From NCBI GenBank assembly GCA_012960755.1, contig DUAT01000078.1, positions 242,330-306,329 of the forward strand: a stretch of DNA of 64,000 bases, in the 5' to 3' direction. The stretch's first letter is position 1, and every line of letters begins with the position of its first letter. Under the pieces are notes generated by a model, which saw only the letters and a list, made by a program, of their open reading frames with translations, searched no databases and was not told where the DNA came from. The position numbers were made by a program, and so were the translations under genes. Source of the DNA: Gammaproteobacteria bacterium (GTDB taxonomy: Bacteria > Pseudomonadota > Gammaproteobacteria > Pseudomonadales > Azotimanducaceae_A). Positions 1-8,132 of this stretch are shown one piece after another.

Positions 1-278
1 GTAAGAACGTCCTTCAGGCCCTGGTTGGTAATGTAAACTGTTTTGACACCTTTACCTTCCAGGGTGGCATTGGTCGCGACAGTGGTACCGTGGATGATGG
101 CAATCCCCCCCTTCGACAACTCCGAGGAGAGGCCCATCTCCTTGATGCCTTGTAGAACAGCCTGCTGAGGGAAGTCGGGAGTCGATAGCACCTTGTGGAC
201 AACGAGCCCGGATTCGCTGAGATAAACGAAATCGGTAAATGTACCGCCAGTGTCCACACCCAGGAATTTGATCCTCAT
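1..278 (-). CDS. Hydantoinase A/oxoprolinase family protein, N-terminal part (runs off window)
   Basis: Only the first 92 or so residues lie in the window; the gene continues past base 1. The reverse-strand ATG is at 276-278. The N-terminus carries GVDTGGTFTDF at about residues 7-17 and HGTTVATNATLEGKG near residues 63-77, both hallmarks of the N-terminal ATP-binding domain of hydantoinase A and 5-oxoprolinase (HyuA/OplAH family). Those enzymes open five-membered cyclic amides (hydantoins, 5-oxoproline) or, in the related acetone carboxylase subunits, activate substrates with ATP. The substrate cannot be told from this fragment. It is divergent from mutM, with an 83-base gap. Confidence 0.85.
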   Translation of the reverse strand, partial: MRIKFLGVDTGGTFTDFVYLSESGLVVHKVLSTPDFPQQAVLQGIKEMGLSSELSKGGIAIIHGTTVATNATLEGKGVKTVYITNQGLKDVL

Positions 279-361
279 GGTCACAACCGTAGCTCACTCA
301 TTTGAAAAATACCAATGCCGTAGCTGTTACCATGGTTATAAATCTGCTGTGTAAATTTTCA

Positions 362-1174
362 ATGCCAGAACTTCCTGAAGTAGAAACCACCAGACGAGGA
401 ATTGAGCCACATATTGTGGGACGACGGGTAAAACTGGTCCTCGTTCGCCAACCCAGGCTGAGATGGCCCGTATCTGTTGAACTGGCCCAGGCGCTTACCG
501 GGCAGGTGATAGAGTCAGTCGGCCGTCGCGGAAAATATCTGCTGATTGGAACCCAGGCTGGCAGGGTGATGATTCATCTGGGGATGTCCGGTAACTTACG
601 AATTCTCCCGGCTACCGCTGTGGTTGAGAAGCACGATCATGTGGACTTTGTTCTTGAGGATCACACGCTGCTCCGTTATCACGACCCGCGACGCTTTGGC
701 TCAATTTTCTGGCTACCTCAGAGTGACGGCCACAAATTAATTGACAATTTAGGCCCGGAGCCGCTGGAAGAGGACTTTAATCCGGACTATCTGTATTTTG
801 AGTCCCGGGGTAAAAAAGTTGCCGTCAAACTGCTGGTTATGAATAGCCACATTGTTGTTGGGGTTGGGAACATCTATGCCAACGAAGCCCTGTTCCAGTC
901 GGGAATTCGACCGGATCGGCCCGCGGGTAGTATTTCCAGGGATCGATACCGGAAATTGGTGTCAGCCATCAAGAACATTCTTGCTCGAGCCATTAGATCC
1001 GGTGGCACCACGTTAAAAGATTTCGTCCGTGAGGATGGCCAGCCTGGGTATTTCAGTCAGTCCCTTGCGGTGTACGGTCGTGCCGGACAAGCCTGTATTA
1101 ACTGCCAGCGATCCTTGAAGGAAGCGAGGTTAGGACAACGTACCACCGTATTCTGTACCCGGTGCCAGCGCTAG
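362..1174 (+). CDS. mutM: Formamidopyrimidine-DNA glycosylase (MutM/Fpg)
   Basis: Bifunctional base-excision repair enzyme that removes 8-oxoguanine and formamidopyrimidines and nicks the abasic site. I place the start at the ATG at 362, although an in-frame TTG lies at 302, because the product must begin MPELPEVE: Pro2 is the catalytic nucleophile and Glu3 the general acid. Lys58 (in GRRGKYL) is present. The C-terminal zinc finger is complete, with Cys245, Cys248, Cys265 and Cys268. The length, 270 residues, is normal for the family. The gene is divergent from the hydantoinase gene and stands alone; coaD, a common neighbour in pseudomonads, lies 0.6 kb downstream on the other strand. Confidence 0.97.
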   Translation: MPELPEVETTRRGIEPHIVGRRVKLVLVRQPRLRWPVSVELAQALTGQVIESVGRRGKYLLIGTQAGRVMIHLGMSGNLRILPATAVVEKHDHVDFVLEDHTLLRYHDPRRFGSIFWLPQSDGHKLIDNLGPEPLEEDFNPDYLYFESRGKKVAVKLLVMNSHIVVGVGNIYANEALFQSGIRPDRPAGSISRDRYRKLVSAIKNILARAIRSGGTTLKDFVREDGQPGYFSQSLAVYGRAGQACINCQRSLKEARLGQRTTVFCTRCQR

Positions 1175-1305
1175 GAGGCTCTACCAGGTATCGAGCTCAG
1201 CGGGTGTATTGCCCTCTTCAGCGGAAACTATTTGAATTCCCCGGTAAATACGCTTAGGCTTGCGGCGTATTGATATGTAATCTCTTTATAATTAAGAAGT
1301 TAGCT

Positions 1306-1333
1306 TTGATATTTAATGCGAAATTTATATAAA
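1306..1333 (+). promoter_or_regulatory. Sigma-70-like promoter for the small exported protein
   Basis: TTGATA (1306-1311) and TATAAA (1328-1333) are separated by 16 bases, upstream of the gene at 1412. Between them and the start codon lies a hairpin, ACTCTTC (1343-1349) pairing with GAAGAGT (1366-1372), which would fall in the mRNA leader. The call rests on consensus matching only. Confidence 0.45.
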
Positions 1334-1411
1334 ATGCAGGACACTCTTCGATCTGGCGCACGCCTGAAGAGTACCTAACAATTTAGCATTGTGACGACAG
1401 GAGTCGAGGTT

Positions 1412-1723
1412 ATGAAAAACCAACTGTTAACGTTTCTACTCGTTACTCTATTGGGGGTGTTCTCCGCTACAGCACAAGCTGGGCGCGTCGAAGAGAATCC
1501 GGGTGGATTTGTAATGGCGGGTGATTTGCTGGTTGCGCGACCGATTGGGCTGGTCGTTTTTGCCCTTGGGTCGGTTGCTTTTGTAGTCAGCCTGCCGTTC
1601 TCGGCACTAGGGGGAAATATTGGCGATGCGGGTAAGACCCTGGTGGTTGCTCCGGCGAGAGAAGTGTTCGTCCGATGCCTTGGTTGTCGCAGTACCGGTA
1701 GAAAAGCGAAAATCAGTAACTAG
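1412..1723 (+). CDS. Small exported or membrane protein of unknown function
   Basis: A 103-residue protein. I chose the ATG at 1412, not the in-frame GTG at 1391, because it is preceded by GGAGTCGAGG and opens directly into a signal peptide: MKNQ, a hydrophobic stretch, then a likely cleavage after ATAQA. The mature part contains ENPGGFVMAGDLLVARPIG, a hydrophobic helix (about residues 45-62) and a C-terminal CLGC pair. I recall similar short proteins in marine gammaproteobacteria and pseudomonads, often labelled multidrug transporter without good reason. No function can be assigned. The 237 bases between mutM and this gene hold only the promoter and hairpin described separately. Confidence 0.7.
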   Translation: MKNQLLTFLLVTLLGVFSATAQAGRVEENPGGFVMAGDLLVARPIGLVVFALGSVAFVVSLPFSALGGNIGDAGKTLVVAPAREVFVRCLGCRSTGRKAKISN

Positions 1724-1789
1724 TGCTTATCCATAAACAGGTAAATTTCGACTCCAGCATCCTACTTTGCGTATATTGACCCTAACCCT

Positions 1790-2266
1790 TTAAGATATAT
1801 CCCCGTTCGACAGGGCATCGGCGACCACTGGATGAACGAACTGTGAGATATCACCGCCTAAACTGGCTATTTGCCGCACCAGCGTAGATGATATGTACGA
1901 AAACTTTTCTGAAGGCGCTAAAAATATGGTTTCAAGCCCTGGTTGTAGTGCCCTGTTCATGTTCAGCATCTGAAATTCATACTCGAAATCAGACATGGTG
2001 CGGATGCCCTTCAGGATGACGCCCGCGCCTACTTCACGCGCAAAATCAACGGTCAGTTTTTCGAATCCCATGACCTCGGCATTGTCGATATGCAACAAAG
2101 CCTGATTGGCCAGATCGATTCGCAGCTTTAAATCACCTGGACTCTTGTGTGGGCTAGTGGCAATTCCGAGGATTACGCTGTCAAAAATCAGTGCCGCTCG
2201 CTCAACCAGGTCGGCATGTCCATTGTGGATGGGGTTAAACGTGCCAGGATATAATACTGTTGTCAT
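1790..2266 (-). CDS. coaD: Phosphopantetheine adenylyltransferase
   Basis: Transfers AMP from ATP to 4'-phosphopantetheine, giving dephospho-CoA in the fourth step of coenzyme A synthesis. The 158-residue length matches the family (about 159). The nucleotidyltransferase motif TFNPIHNGH is at residues 9-17, with His17 in the HxGH position, and the second signature ISSTLVR is near residue 127. It lies 63 bases downstream of rsmD on the same strand, the usual rsmD-coaD pairing, and is probably co-transcribed with it. Confidence 0.97.
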   Translation of the reverse strand: MTTVLYPGTFNPIHNGHADLVERAALIFDSVILGIATSPHKSPGDLKLRIDLANQALLHIDNAEVMGFEKLTVDFAREVGAGVILKGIRTMSDFEYEFQMLNMNRALQPGLETIFLAPSEKFSYISSTLVRQIASLGGDISQFVHPVVADALSNGDIS

Positions 2267-2329
2267 TGCTCATGCTTCGTGATTCGTCGAGGCGCCAATC
2301 ATACATGACCCGCAGTTTACTGCCACTCT

Positions 2330-2929
2330 TCAGCCGCTGTCTCGAGTTGGCTTGTGGTCTGCCTGGCGGCAAAGGCAATAGTGAACATTTGAGGCTTGTT
2401 TACTCCGCAGAATTTCCCATGCAATGGGTAAATCATGCCTGGACAATTCCCTGGGAGTTTCTATATAAACGAGACCATCGTTTTTCAACAGCCGCCGATT
2501 GGAAACAATAGGTAGAACGACGGCCAATTCATCGCCAGCAAAAGGTGGATCCAGGAAAATGATGTCCCAGGCGGCCTGGGACTGTTGTTCGATCCAGACC
2601 CCAGCGTCTGCCTGGATGCATTGATAACGTGTTGTGCTGGCGTCAAGTGCTCGCAAGCTGTTTCGGATCCCTTGAGTTGTTGACGAGGACTGATCGACAA
2701 TGGTGACATGTTCAGCGCCCCTTGAGAGAGCTTCGATGCTGAGAATACCACTTCCCGCATAGAGCTCCAGGCAATGGGCACCCTGAATATGCGGCTGTAG
2801 CCAATTAAACAGGGTTTCCCTGACTCTGTCAGGGGTTGGCCTGATAGCGCCATCGTTTGTGAATGCGACCTTGCGGCTGCGCCAATGACCGCCAATGATG
2901 CGGATTGTTCCTTTATCTTTACTGGCCAT
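2330..2929 (-). CDS. rsmD: 16S rRNA (guanine966-N2)-methyltransferase
   Basis: Methylates G966 of 16S rRNA using S-adenosylmethionine. The frame is open 24 codons further upstream, but I take the ATG at 2929 because the family starts with a short basic lead (MASKDKGTIRIIGG). The SAM-binding segment LELYAGSGILSIEAL is near residues 54-68, and the catalytic DPPF is at 127-130. The 199-residue length is typical. It is followed by coaD on the same strand. The upstream start codons lie over a repeat element, which is another reason to prefer the internal ATG. Confidence 0.95.
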   Translation of the reverse strand: MASKDKGTIRIIGGHWRSRKVAFTNDGAIRPTPDRVRETLFNWLQPHIQGAHCLELYAGSGILSIEALSRGAEHVTIVDQSSSTTQGIRNSLRALDASTTRYQCIQADAGVWIEQQSQAAWDIIFLDPPFAGDELAVVLPIVSNRRLLKNDGLVYIETPRELSRHDLPIAWEILRSKQASNVHYCLCRQADHKPTRDSG

Positions 2930-3400
2930 ATTGGGGTTTTGCTGAATCGTACCTTGGAACAGGAATATGTCGTAATGTAACCCGATATGGGTACAAACCA
3001 AATGTTAACTGCAGACATCTAGCCTGGATAATTCGTGAAGGGACCCGCCCTAAAACCGATCAGGCGCAGACTGTAGTTTCAGATGGAAGTGTTTTACACA
3101 GTAACTCGTTGATATAAATGATGTTAACAATGTCCCGTGCCGCCTTCATGAATTATCCGGGCTAATGCTAGGAGGCTGCTACTTATCGCTACGGTTTCTA
3201 TTCTCGGCCAGCCTCCTGGTTGGTTTCTCAAGACAAACTGTTCCAGAGACAAGAAGTAAAAAGGCCAAAACCGAAAGAATCTTTGCGGCCGTGGATGAAT
3301 CACACGATAATTCATACAAGGACAGTCCGGGGCGTCAATCTGCACCCCGGTTTGTTCTGGTGAGTATAGGTTATTGGCGAGACAGTCAGGTGTGGTGCAT
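2930..3400. other. Divergent intergenic region rsmD/ftsY
   Basis: This stretch of 471 bases has no convincing gene. It must hold the promoters of both divergent operons. It contains the inverted-repeat element at 3020-3164. The part from 3165 to 3400 shows no ORF with family resemblance or good ribosome-binding site, and no clear terminator. Confidence 0.6.
3020..3164. repeat. Miniature inverted-repeat element, 145 bp
   Basis: The left arm (3020-3041, TAGCCTGGATAATTCGTGAA and on to GG) and the right arm (3143-3164) are reverse complements over 22 bases with two mismatches. The interior encodes nothing recognisable. A third copy of the right arm, extended to about 28 bases, is at 11140-11167. 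This looks like a non-autonomous element or a decayed insertion sequence. I see no target duplication. Confidence 0.6.
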
Positions 3401-4342
3401 ATGAAAGAAAAAGAGCCCGAGGATAGAACCGGTTTCTTTTCACGAGTCAAAACAGGTTTGTCACGCACACGATCCAGGTTATCGGATGGTGTTGGGCGAG
3501 TGTTCCTTGGCGAGAAAACGATTGATGAGGAACTCTTTGAGGAACTCGAGACGATGTTGATTACCTCGGATGTCGGGGTCGAGGCGACAGACCAGATCAT
3601 GAAGTCCCTGACGCAAAAGGTCGCGCGGAAAGAGTTGTCGAATACTGAAGCGCTGCTTACTCATCTCAAAGAACAGCTGACTCTGTTGTTACAAGCTGTT
3701 GAGCGTCCGCTGGAGATTCCAGACAGTGAAAATCCGTTTGTAATCTTAATGGTTGGTGTCAATGGCGCCGGAAAAACCACAACCATCGGCAAGCTGGCCA
3801 AGCGTCTTCAGCGATCTGGTAAATCAGTGCTGCTTGCAGCTGGAGATACTTACCGTGCCGCTGCGGTAGAACAGCTCAAGGTCTGGGGGGAGCGCAACAA
3901 TGTACCCGTTGTGGCGCAAGGTAATGGAGCCGATAGCGCGTCGGTCATTTACGATGCCCTGGCAGCGGCCAAAGCACGAAATATTGATGTTCTTATTGCC
4001 GACACAGCAGGGCGACTTCAGAGTAAAGCAAACCTGATGGAGGAGCTGAGCAAGATTCGTCGTGTGTTAGCCAAGTTTGACGCCACTGCGCCACATGAAG
4101 TGATGCTGGTTCTGGATGCCGGGACAGGACAGAATGCAATATCGCAGGCTACGCAGTTTTCTGAAACCGTTGAAGTCTCGGGACTAACGCTCTCAAAACT
4201 GGATGGAACAGCGAAAGGTGGGGTAATCTTTGCAATTGCCAAGCAATTGGAACTGCCCATTCGATTCATAGGGGTAGGCGAACAAATTGATGATTTACAA
4301 CCGTTCGTTGCGAGGGAATTTGTTCAGGCGCTTTTTGATTAG
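3401..4342 (+). CDS. ftsY: Signal recognition particle receptor FtsY
   Basis: GTPase that docks the SRP-ribosome complex at the inner membrane for co-translational insertion of membrane proteins. The start is the ATG at 3401 (MKEKEPEDRTG). The product has 313 residues. The NG domain holds G1 GVNGAGKTT near residues 118-126, DTYRAAAVEQL, DTAGRLQ and SKLDGTAKGG. The N-terminus is a short amphipathic segment (FFSRVKTGLSRTRSRL) that probably binds lipid. The acidic A domain of about 200 residues seen in E. coli FtsY is almost missing, as in many bacteria. It is first in the ftsY-ftsE-ftsX-rpoH cluster, 34 bases before ftsE. Confidence 0.97.
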   Translation: MKEKEPEDRTGFFSRVKTGLSRTRSRLSDGVGRVFLGEKTIDEELFEELETMLITSDVGVEATDQIMKSLTQKVARKELSNTEALLTHLKEQLTLLLQAVERPLEIPDSENPFVILMVGVNGAGKTTTIGKLAKRLQRSGKSVLLAAGDTYRAAAVEQLKVWGERNNVPVVAQGNGADSASVIYDALAAAKARNIDVLIADTAGRLQSKANLMEELSKIRRVLAKFDATAPHEVMLVLDAGTGQNAISQATQFSETVEVSGLTLSKLDGTAKGGVIFAIAKQLELPIRFIGVGEQIDDLQPFVAREFVQALFD

Positions 4343-4376
4343 CGCCCTAATTTTTTAAAGGTGATGACCAAATTCA

Positions 4377-5030
4377 ATGATAAAGTTTGATCAGGTAAGC
4401 AAACGCTATGCAGGTGGGAAGGAAGCTTTGTCAGGCATCAATCTTGAACTTGCCGATGCGGAGATGGCCTTTTTAACAGGCCATTCCGGCGCTGGTAAAA
4501 GCACCCTGATGAAGTTGATCATTATGATGGAGAGGCCAAGCCAGGGTCAGGTGTTCGTCGATGGGGCAAATCTAAACCGCCTCGGGCGCCGCGACATACC
4601 GGGAATACGCCGCAATGTGGGTGTTGTATTCCAGAATCACCAGTTACTGTTTGATCGCACCGTGTACGACAATGTTGCACTGCCTCTAACAATAGCGGGG
4701 TACCAGTCTCGAGAGATTGGGCGCAGGGTTCGCGCTGCTCTATCAAAGGTAGGACTTGAATCAAAGGAAAAACAGTTCCCTGTCGCATTGTCAGGCGGCG
4801 AACAGCAAAGGGTGGGAATCGCGCGAGCAGTAGTTAACAAACCCCTGTTGTTGTTGGCCGATGAGCCGACCGGAAACCTGGACCCGGAACTCTCGCAGGA
4901 AATCATGAACCTTTTCAGTCAGTTTAACCAGGTGGGTGTGACCGTGATGATAGCGACCCATGATCTCGATCTTGTGCGGAAGATGGGCCATCGACAGATT
5001 GTCCTTTCCAAAGGCAGGTTGGTAGCTTAA
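4377..5030 (+). CDS. ftsE: Cell division ATP-binding protein FtsE
   Basis: ATPase subunit of the FtsEX complex, which sits at the septum and controls amidase activators and divisome assembly. It has 217 residues. Walker A GHSGAGKS is at residues 35-42, the Q-loop is VVFQNHQ, the signature LSGGEQQR starts near residue 138, Walker B is LLLADEPTGNLD, and the switch histidine is in ATHDLDLV. The stop codon shares one base with the ftsX start (TAATG at 5028-5032), so the two are translationally coupled. Confidence 0.98.
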   Translation: MIKFDQVSKRYAGGKEALSGINLELADAEMAFLTGHSGAGKSTLMKLIIMMERPSQGQVFVDGANLNRLGRRDIPGIRRNVGVVFQNHQLLFDRTVYDNVALPLTIAGYQSREIGRRVRAALSKVGLESKEKQFPVALSGGEQQRVGIARAVVNKPLLLLADEPTGNLDPELSQEIMNLFSQFNQVGVTVMIATHDLDLVRKMGHRQIVLSKGRLVA

Positions 5031-6040
5031 TGTCAGGCGCGACGAACCGGACAACCCCCCCCAGGACAGTGACAAGGCCCAGACCAAAAAGCACCGGGGC
5101 AAGCGCTCACTCACTTGGAATGCTTGGGAAAATGGGCGCTTATCTTAAGCACCATCGGCAGGTTGGTTTTGAAACCCTGAGAAATTTGTTTTCGACGTTG
5201 TTGACCAGCTTAATGACCTGGATGGTGATCGGCATTGCGTTGGCCCTGCCCGCCATGCTCTATATTTTGCTAACCAACCTTGGCAATCTGGGTGGAGAGT
5301 GGGATGGCAAACCACGGTTGAGTCTGTACCTGAAAGCTGGAACGAGTGAAAAGGCGGGTATTGCCTTGAGTGAGAATCTGTTCAGCGATCCTGATGTTGC
5401 CATGGCCAGCTATATTACATCAGACAGTGCCCTGGCCGAGTTCCAGAAGAATAGTGGCTTTGAAGATGTGCTGGCGTCCCTGCCGAACAACCCGTTACCG
5501 GCAGTGATAGAAATCGAGCTGGAGGCGCTTTCGCCCGCTGAAACCAAACTCAAGGTAACCCAGGTGGAATCGTGGCCAGAGGTTGAGTCAATTTCGGTCG
5601 ATCTGGAGTGGATCGAGCGACTGTTTGTGATACTCGCGCTGGGAGAGAGGTTTGTGATGGCTTTATCCATGTTTCTTGGCCTGGGGGTGCTATTGTCCAT
5701 CGGGAACACGATTCGCCTCGCGATTGAAAATCGTCGTGCGGAAATAGAGGTGGTGAAACTGGTGGGCGGCACCGATGGATTCGTTCGTCGCCCGTTTCTC
5801 TATCTTGGATTCTGGTATGGGCTTGGTGGTGCTGTTGGCGCCTGGCTTATGGTTCAGGCAAGTTTGTTGTTTCTCTCTGAGCCCATTGAACGGTTACTCC
5901 TTTCTTACCAGGAAGAGTTCACCTTAATCGGTCTCGGAGCCTCCGAGACCGCAGTTTTACTGGGGATCGGATGTATTCTGGGCGTTCTGGGCGCGGCTTT
6001 GGCCGTGGGCAGGCATCTACATCGGATTGAACCGCAATAG
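5030..6040 (+). CDS. ftsX: Cell division protein FtsX
   Basis: Membrane partner of FtsE. It has 336 residues with the expected layout: a basic, Pro/Thr-rich cytoplasmic tail (about 1-50), a first membrane helix near 62-85, a periplasmic domain (about 90-200) and three helices towards the C-terminus (near 205-228, 255-280 and 300-325). The segment RRAEIEVVKLVGGT between helices 2 and 3 is characteristic of FtsX. The periplasmic loop recruits EnvC-type amidase activators in relatives. The start overlaps the ftsE stop by one base. Confidence 0.97.
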   Translation: MSGATNRTTPPRTVTRPRPKSTGASAHSLGMLGKMGAYLKHHRQVGFETLRNLFSTLLTSLMTWMVIGIALALPAMLYILLTNLGNLGGEWDGKPRLSLYLKAGTSEKAGIALSENLFSDPDVAMASYITSDSALAEFQKNSGFEDVLASLPNNPLPAVIEIELEALSPAETKLKVTQVESWPEVESISVDLEWIERLFVILALGERFVMALSMFLGLGVLLSIGNTIRLAIENRRAEIEVVKLVGGTDGFVRRPFLYLGFWYGLGGAVGAWLMVQASLLFLSEPIERLLLSYQEEFTLIGLGASETAVLLGIGCILGVLGAALAVGRHLHRIEPQ

Positions 6041-6112
6041 CCAGCGTGTTGTCCAATTAGCACTTACACGTAGGGAATGCTAAACTCCGCAGCCCGCCAA
6101 ATAGAGCAGCCT

Positions 6113-6961
6113 ATGAGCACAGATATCCGACCGATTGACCTTTTGTCCCCAGGGGGAAACTTGGAGGCTTATGTTCAGGCGGTTAACGGTATTGCCTTGC
6201 TGAGTGTCGAGCAAGAGAAGCAATTGGCAGAAAAATTATTCTATGAAGACGATCTGGATGCTGCACGCCAGATGGTTATGGCTCACCTGAGATTCGTGGT
6301 CTACGTGGCCCGTTCCTATTCTGGTTACGGTTTGTCCGAGGCAGATCTGATTCAAGAGGGTAATGTTGGCTTGATGAAAGCGGTTCGACGGTTTAATCCA
6401 GAATTTGGTGTGCGTCTGGTTTCGTTCGCCGTTCACTGGATAAAAGCCGAAATGCACGAGTTCATTTTGAAGAACTGGCGCATTGTGAAGGTGGCAACAA
6501 CCAAGGCGCAACGCAAATTGTTTTTTAACCTGCGAAGTTCAAAGAAACGCCTGGGATGGATGAACGAACAGGAAGTAAAGTTTATTGCTGGTGAATTGGG
6601 TGTTGAACCGCACCATGTTCGCCAGATGGAGGGTCGGCTCTCTTCCCAGGACGAGGCTTTCGACACATCCGGTGACGACGACGATGATTTTTTGAGTCCC
6701 TCAAGATATCTTGAAGATGCTGAAAGCAATCCTGCCGATATTGTTGAATATCAGCGACAAGTCATGGGTGACCAGAAGCAATTACGGGACGCGTTTTCCT
6801 TGCTTGACGAAAGGGCGCAGGAAATCCTGCGGCGGCGATGGTTGTCTGACCGTAAGTCAACTTTACATGAACTCGCCGGAGAGTTTGGTGTCTCGGCGGA
6901 ACGCATTCGCCAGCTCGAACAGAATGCAATTAAAAAACTCCGCAAACATATCATTCCATAA
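6113..6961 (+). CDS. rpoH: RNA polymerase heat-shock sigma factor (sigma-32)
   Basis: Directs RNA polymerase to heat-shock promoters. I use the ATG at 6113 ([15 protein letters not shown]), giving 282 residues; an in-frame ATG at 6077 is less like the family. Region 2 is present ([31 protein letters not shown]), as is the RpoH box QRKLFFNLR that distinguishes sigma-32 from other sigma-70 members. The region 4 helix-turn-helix is [19 protein letters not shown]. It follows ftsX by 72 bases, the standard order in gammaproteobacteria. A 5' mRNA thermosensor is known in E. coli; I cannot judge it here by eye. Confidence 0.97.
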   Translation: MSTDIRPIDLLSPGGNLEAYVQAVNGIALLSVEQEKQLAEKLFYEDDLDAARQMVMAHLRFVVYVARSYSGYGLSEADLIQEGNVGLMKAVRRFNPEFGVRLVSFAVHWIKAEMHEFILKNWRIVKVATTKAQRKLFFNLRSSKKRLGWMNEQEVKFIAGELGVEPHHVRQMEGRLSSQDEAFDTSGDDDDDFLSPSRYLEDAESNPADIVEYQRQVMGDQKQLRDAFSLLDERAQEILRRRWLSDRKSTLHELAGEFGVSAERIRQLEQNAIKKLRKHIIP

Positions 6962-7010
6962 CCCACCGTTTCGAAACCCTTCCCGTGAACAAACAGCGTG
7001 ATCAAATAAC

Positions 7011-7388
7011 GTGACTAAATTTTTTTTCATCTTCGCTGGCTTAAGTGGGCTGACAGGTGTGTTGATGGGAGCGTTCGGTGCTCATGCATTAAGGTCCAGC
7101 CTGGACGAGCGTGCTATGCATGCGTTTGAAACGGGGGTCAATTATCAGTTAACCCATACCGTCGTGCTGCTTATCTGTTGCTTTATGATTGAGCAATGGG
7201 GTCGCCAATTGTACCTGGAGTATGCGGCTTATGGGTTTACGGGAGGGATTCTTCTCTTCTCGGGCAGCCTGTACCTGATCGCTGTCACCCCAATGAAATG
7301 GTTGGGACCTGTTACGCCATTGGGAGGATTGTGTTTTATCCTCGGCTGGGTGTTCCTTACTATCGCGATATGGCGGCGTCTTAGCTAG
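7011..7388 (+). CDS. DUF423 family membrane protein
   Basis: A 125-residue inner-membrane protein with about four hydrophobic helices (near residues 2-20, 48-62, 72-90 and 100-120). The segment GAFGAHALRSSL and the later ETGVNYQLTHTVVLL identify the DUF423 family (YgdD-like), whose function is unknown. The start is GTG at 7011. The stop TAG at 7386-7388 lies inside the CTAG that forms the left edge of the miniature element, so the element abuts the last codon. Confidence 0.9.
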   Translation: MTKFFFIFAGLSGLTGVLMGAFGAHALRSSLDERAMHAFETGVNYQLTHTVVLLICCFMIEQWGRQLYLEYAAYGFTGGILLFSGSLYLIAVTPMKWLGPVTPLGGLCFILGWVFLTIAIWRRLS

Positions 7389-7475
7389 TGTAGTGCCCTA
7401 TACAAAACGCACATTAAGCAAATCAGCGACAAATTTGAGAACCACTTATGCTTTTTGTATAGGACACTACACTAG
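7385..7475. mobile_element. Miniature inverted-repeat transposable element flanked by CTAG
   Basis: An 83-bp core (7389-7471) has terminal inverted repeats that begin TGTAGTGYCCTATACAAAA and match over 19 bases with one difference. Both ends are bordered by CTAG (7385-7388 and 7472-7475), consistent with a 4-bp target duplication. It encodes no protein. Removing the core and one CTAG would place the DUF423 stop TAG directly against the trmB ATG. Confidence 0.75.
7435..7463 (+). promoter_or_regulatory. Promoter-like sequence inside the miniature element
   Basis: TTGAGA (7435-7440), a 17-base gap, then TATAGG (7458-7463) point towards trmB, whose ATG is 13 bases beyond. Transcripts would begin at or just before the start codon, so a trmB mRNA from here would be leaderless or nearly so. 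The -10 hexamer lies in the right terminal repeat. Consensus match only. Confidence 0.4.
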
Positions 7476-8132
7476 ATGGTGCATAAACGAGAAATCAAAA
7501 GTTATGTGATTCGTGATGGACGAATCACACCTGGTCAGATTAAGGCACTGCAACATTTCTGGCCTGCAATGGGGCTGGAGGTTCAGGATGGTTTGCTTGA
7601 TTGCCGGTCTGAATTTATCAATGGGAAACCCCTGGTGCTGGAGATTGGATTCGGCATGGGGGACAGCCTGTTTGAGATGGTACAGAGTGAAATAGAGACC
7701 AATTTCATCGGGGTGGAGGTCCATCGTCCAGGCGTTGGACATCTCCTTCGACTAGCGGGTAAGGCAGGATTGACCAATTTGAGGATTTATCGGGCTGACT
7801 CCATTGATGTCATCCAGAACTGTTTACCCAAAGCCAGTCTCGACAAGGTCCAGATTTTCTTCCCTGATCCCTGGCATAAAAAGAAGCATCACAAGCGGCG
7901 CCTGATTAATCCGGGTTTCATCGGCTTGTTGGCTCCATGCCTGAAACCCGGGGCTGTTGTGCATATTGCAACGGATTGGGCACCCTATGCCAAGGTCATA
8001 GAAGAGGTGATGAAGGATTGGGTGAGAGTAAAAGCGCCTCAAAGACCTGCAACAAAATACGAAAAGCGTGGCTTGGAATTGGATCATGAAGTGTTTGATC
8101 TGGCCTTCAGCAACAGTACCCCAGCCTCCTAG
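7476..8132 (+). CDS. trmB: tRNA (guanine46-N7)-methyltransferase
   Basis: Makes m7G46 in the variable loop of tRNA with SAM. It has 218 residues. The SAM-binding motif is LEIGFGMGDSLFEM near residues 50-63, and the family signature FFPDPWHKKKHHKRRL is near 128-143. The ATG at 7476 follows directly after the miniature element, leaving only a weak AGGA (7461-7464) upstream. Its 3' end overlaps the convergent hemW by four bases. In P. aeruginosa thiS-thiG precede trmB; they are absent here. Confidence 0.95.
   Translation: MVHKREIKSYVIRDGRITPGQIKALQHFWPAMGLEVQDGLLDCRSEFINGKPLVLEIGFGMGDSLFEMVQSEIETNFIGVEVHRPGVGHLLRLAGKAGLTNLRIYRADSIDVIQNCLPKASLDKVQIFFPDPWHKKKHHKRRLINPGFIGLLAPCLKPGAVVHIATDWAPYAKVIEEVMKDWVRVKAPQRPATKYEKRGLELDHEVFDLAFSNSTPAS

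Noticed and set aside
2485..3018. Reverse-strand ORF of 177 codons over rsmD
   Set aside because: It overlaps the well-supported rsmD in another frame and does not look like a real protein.
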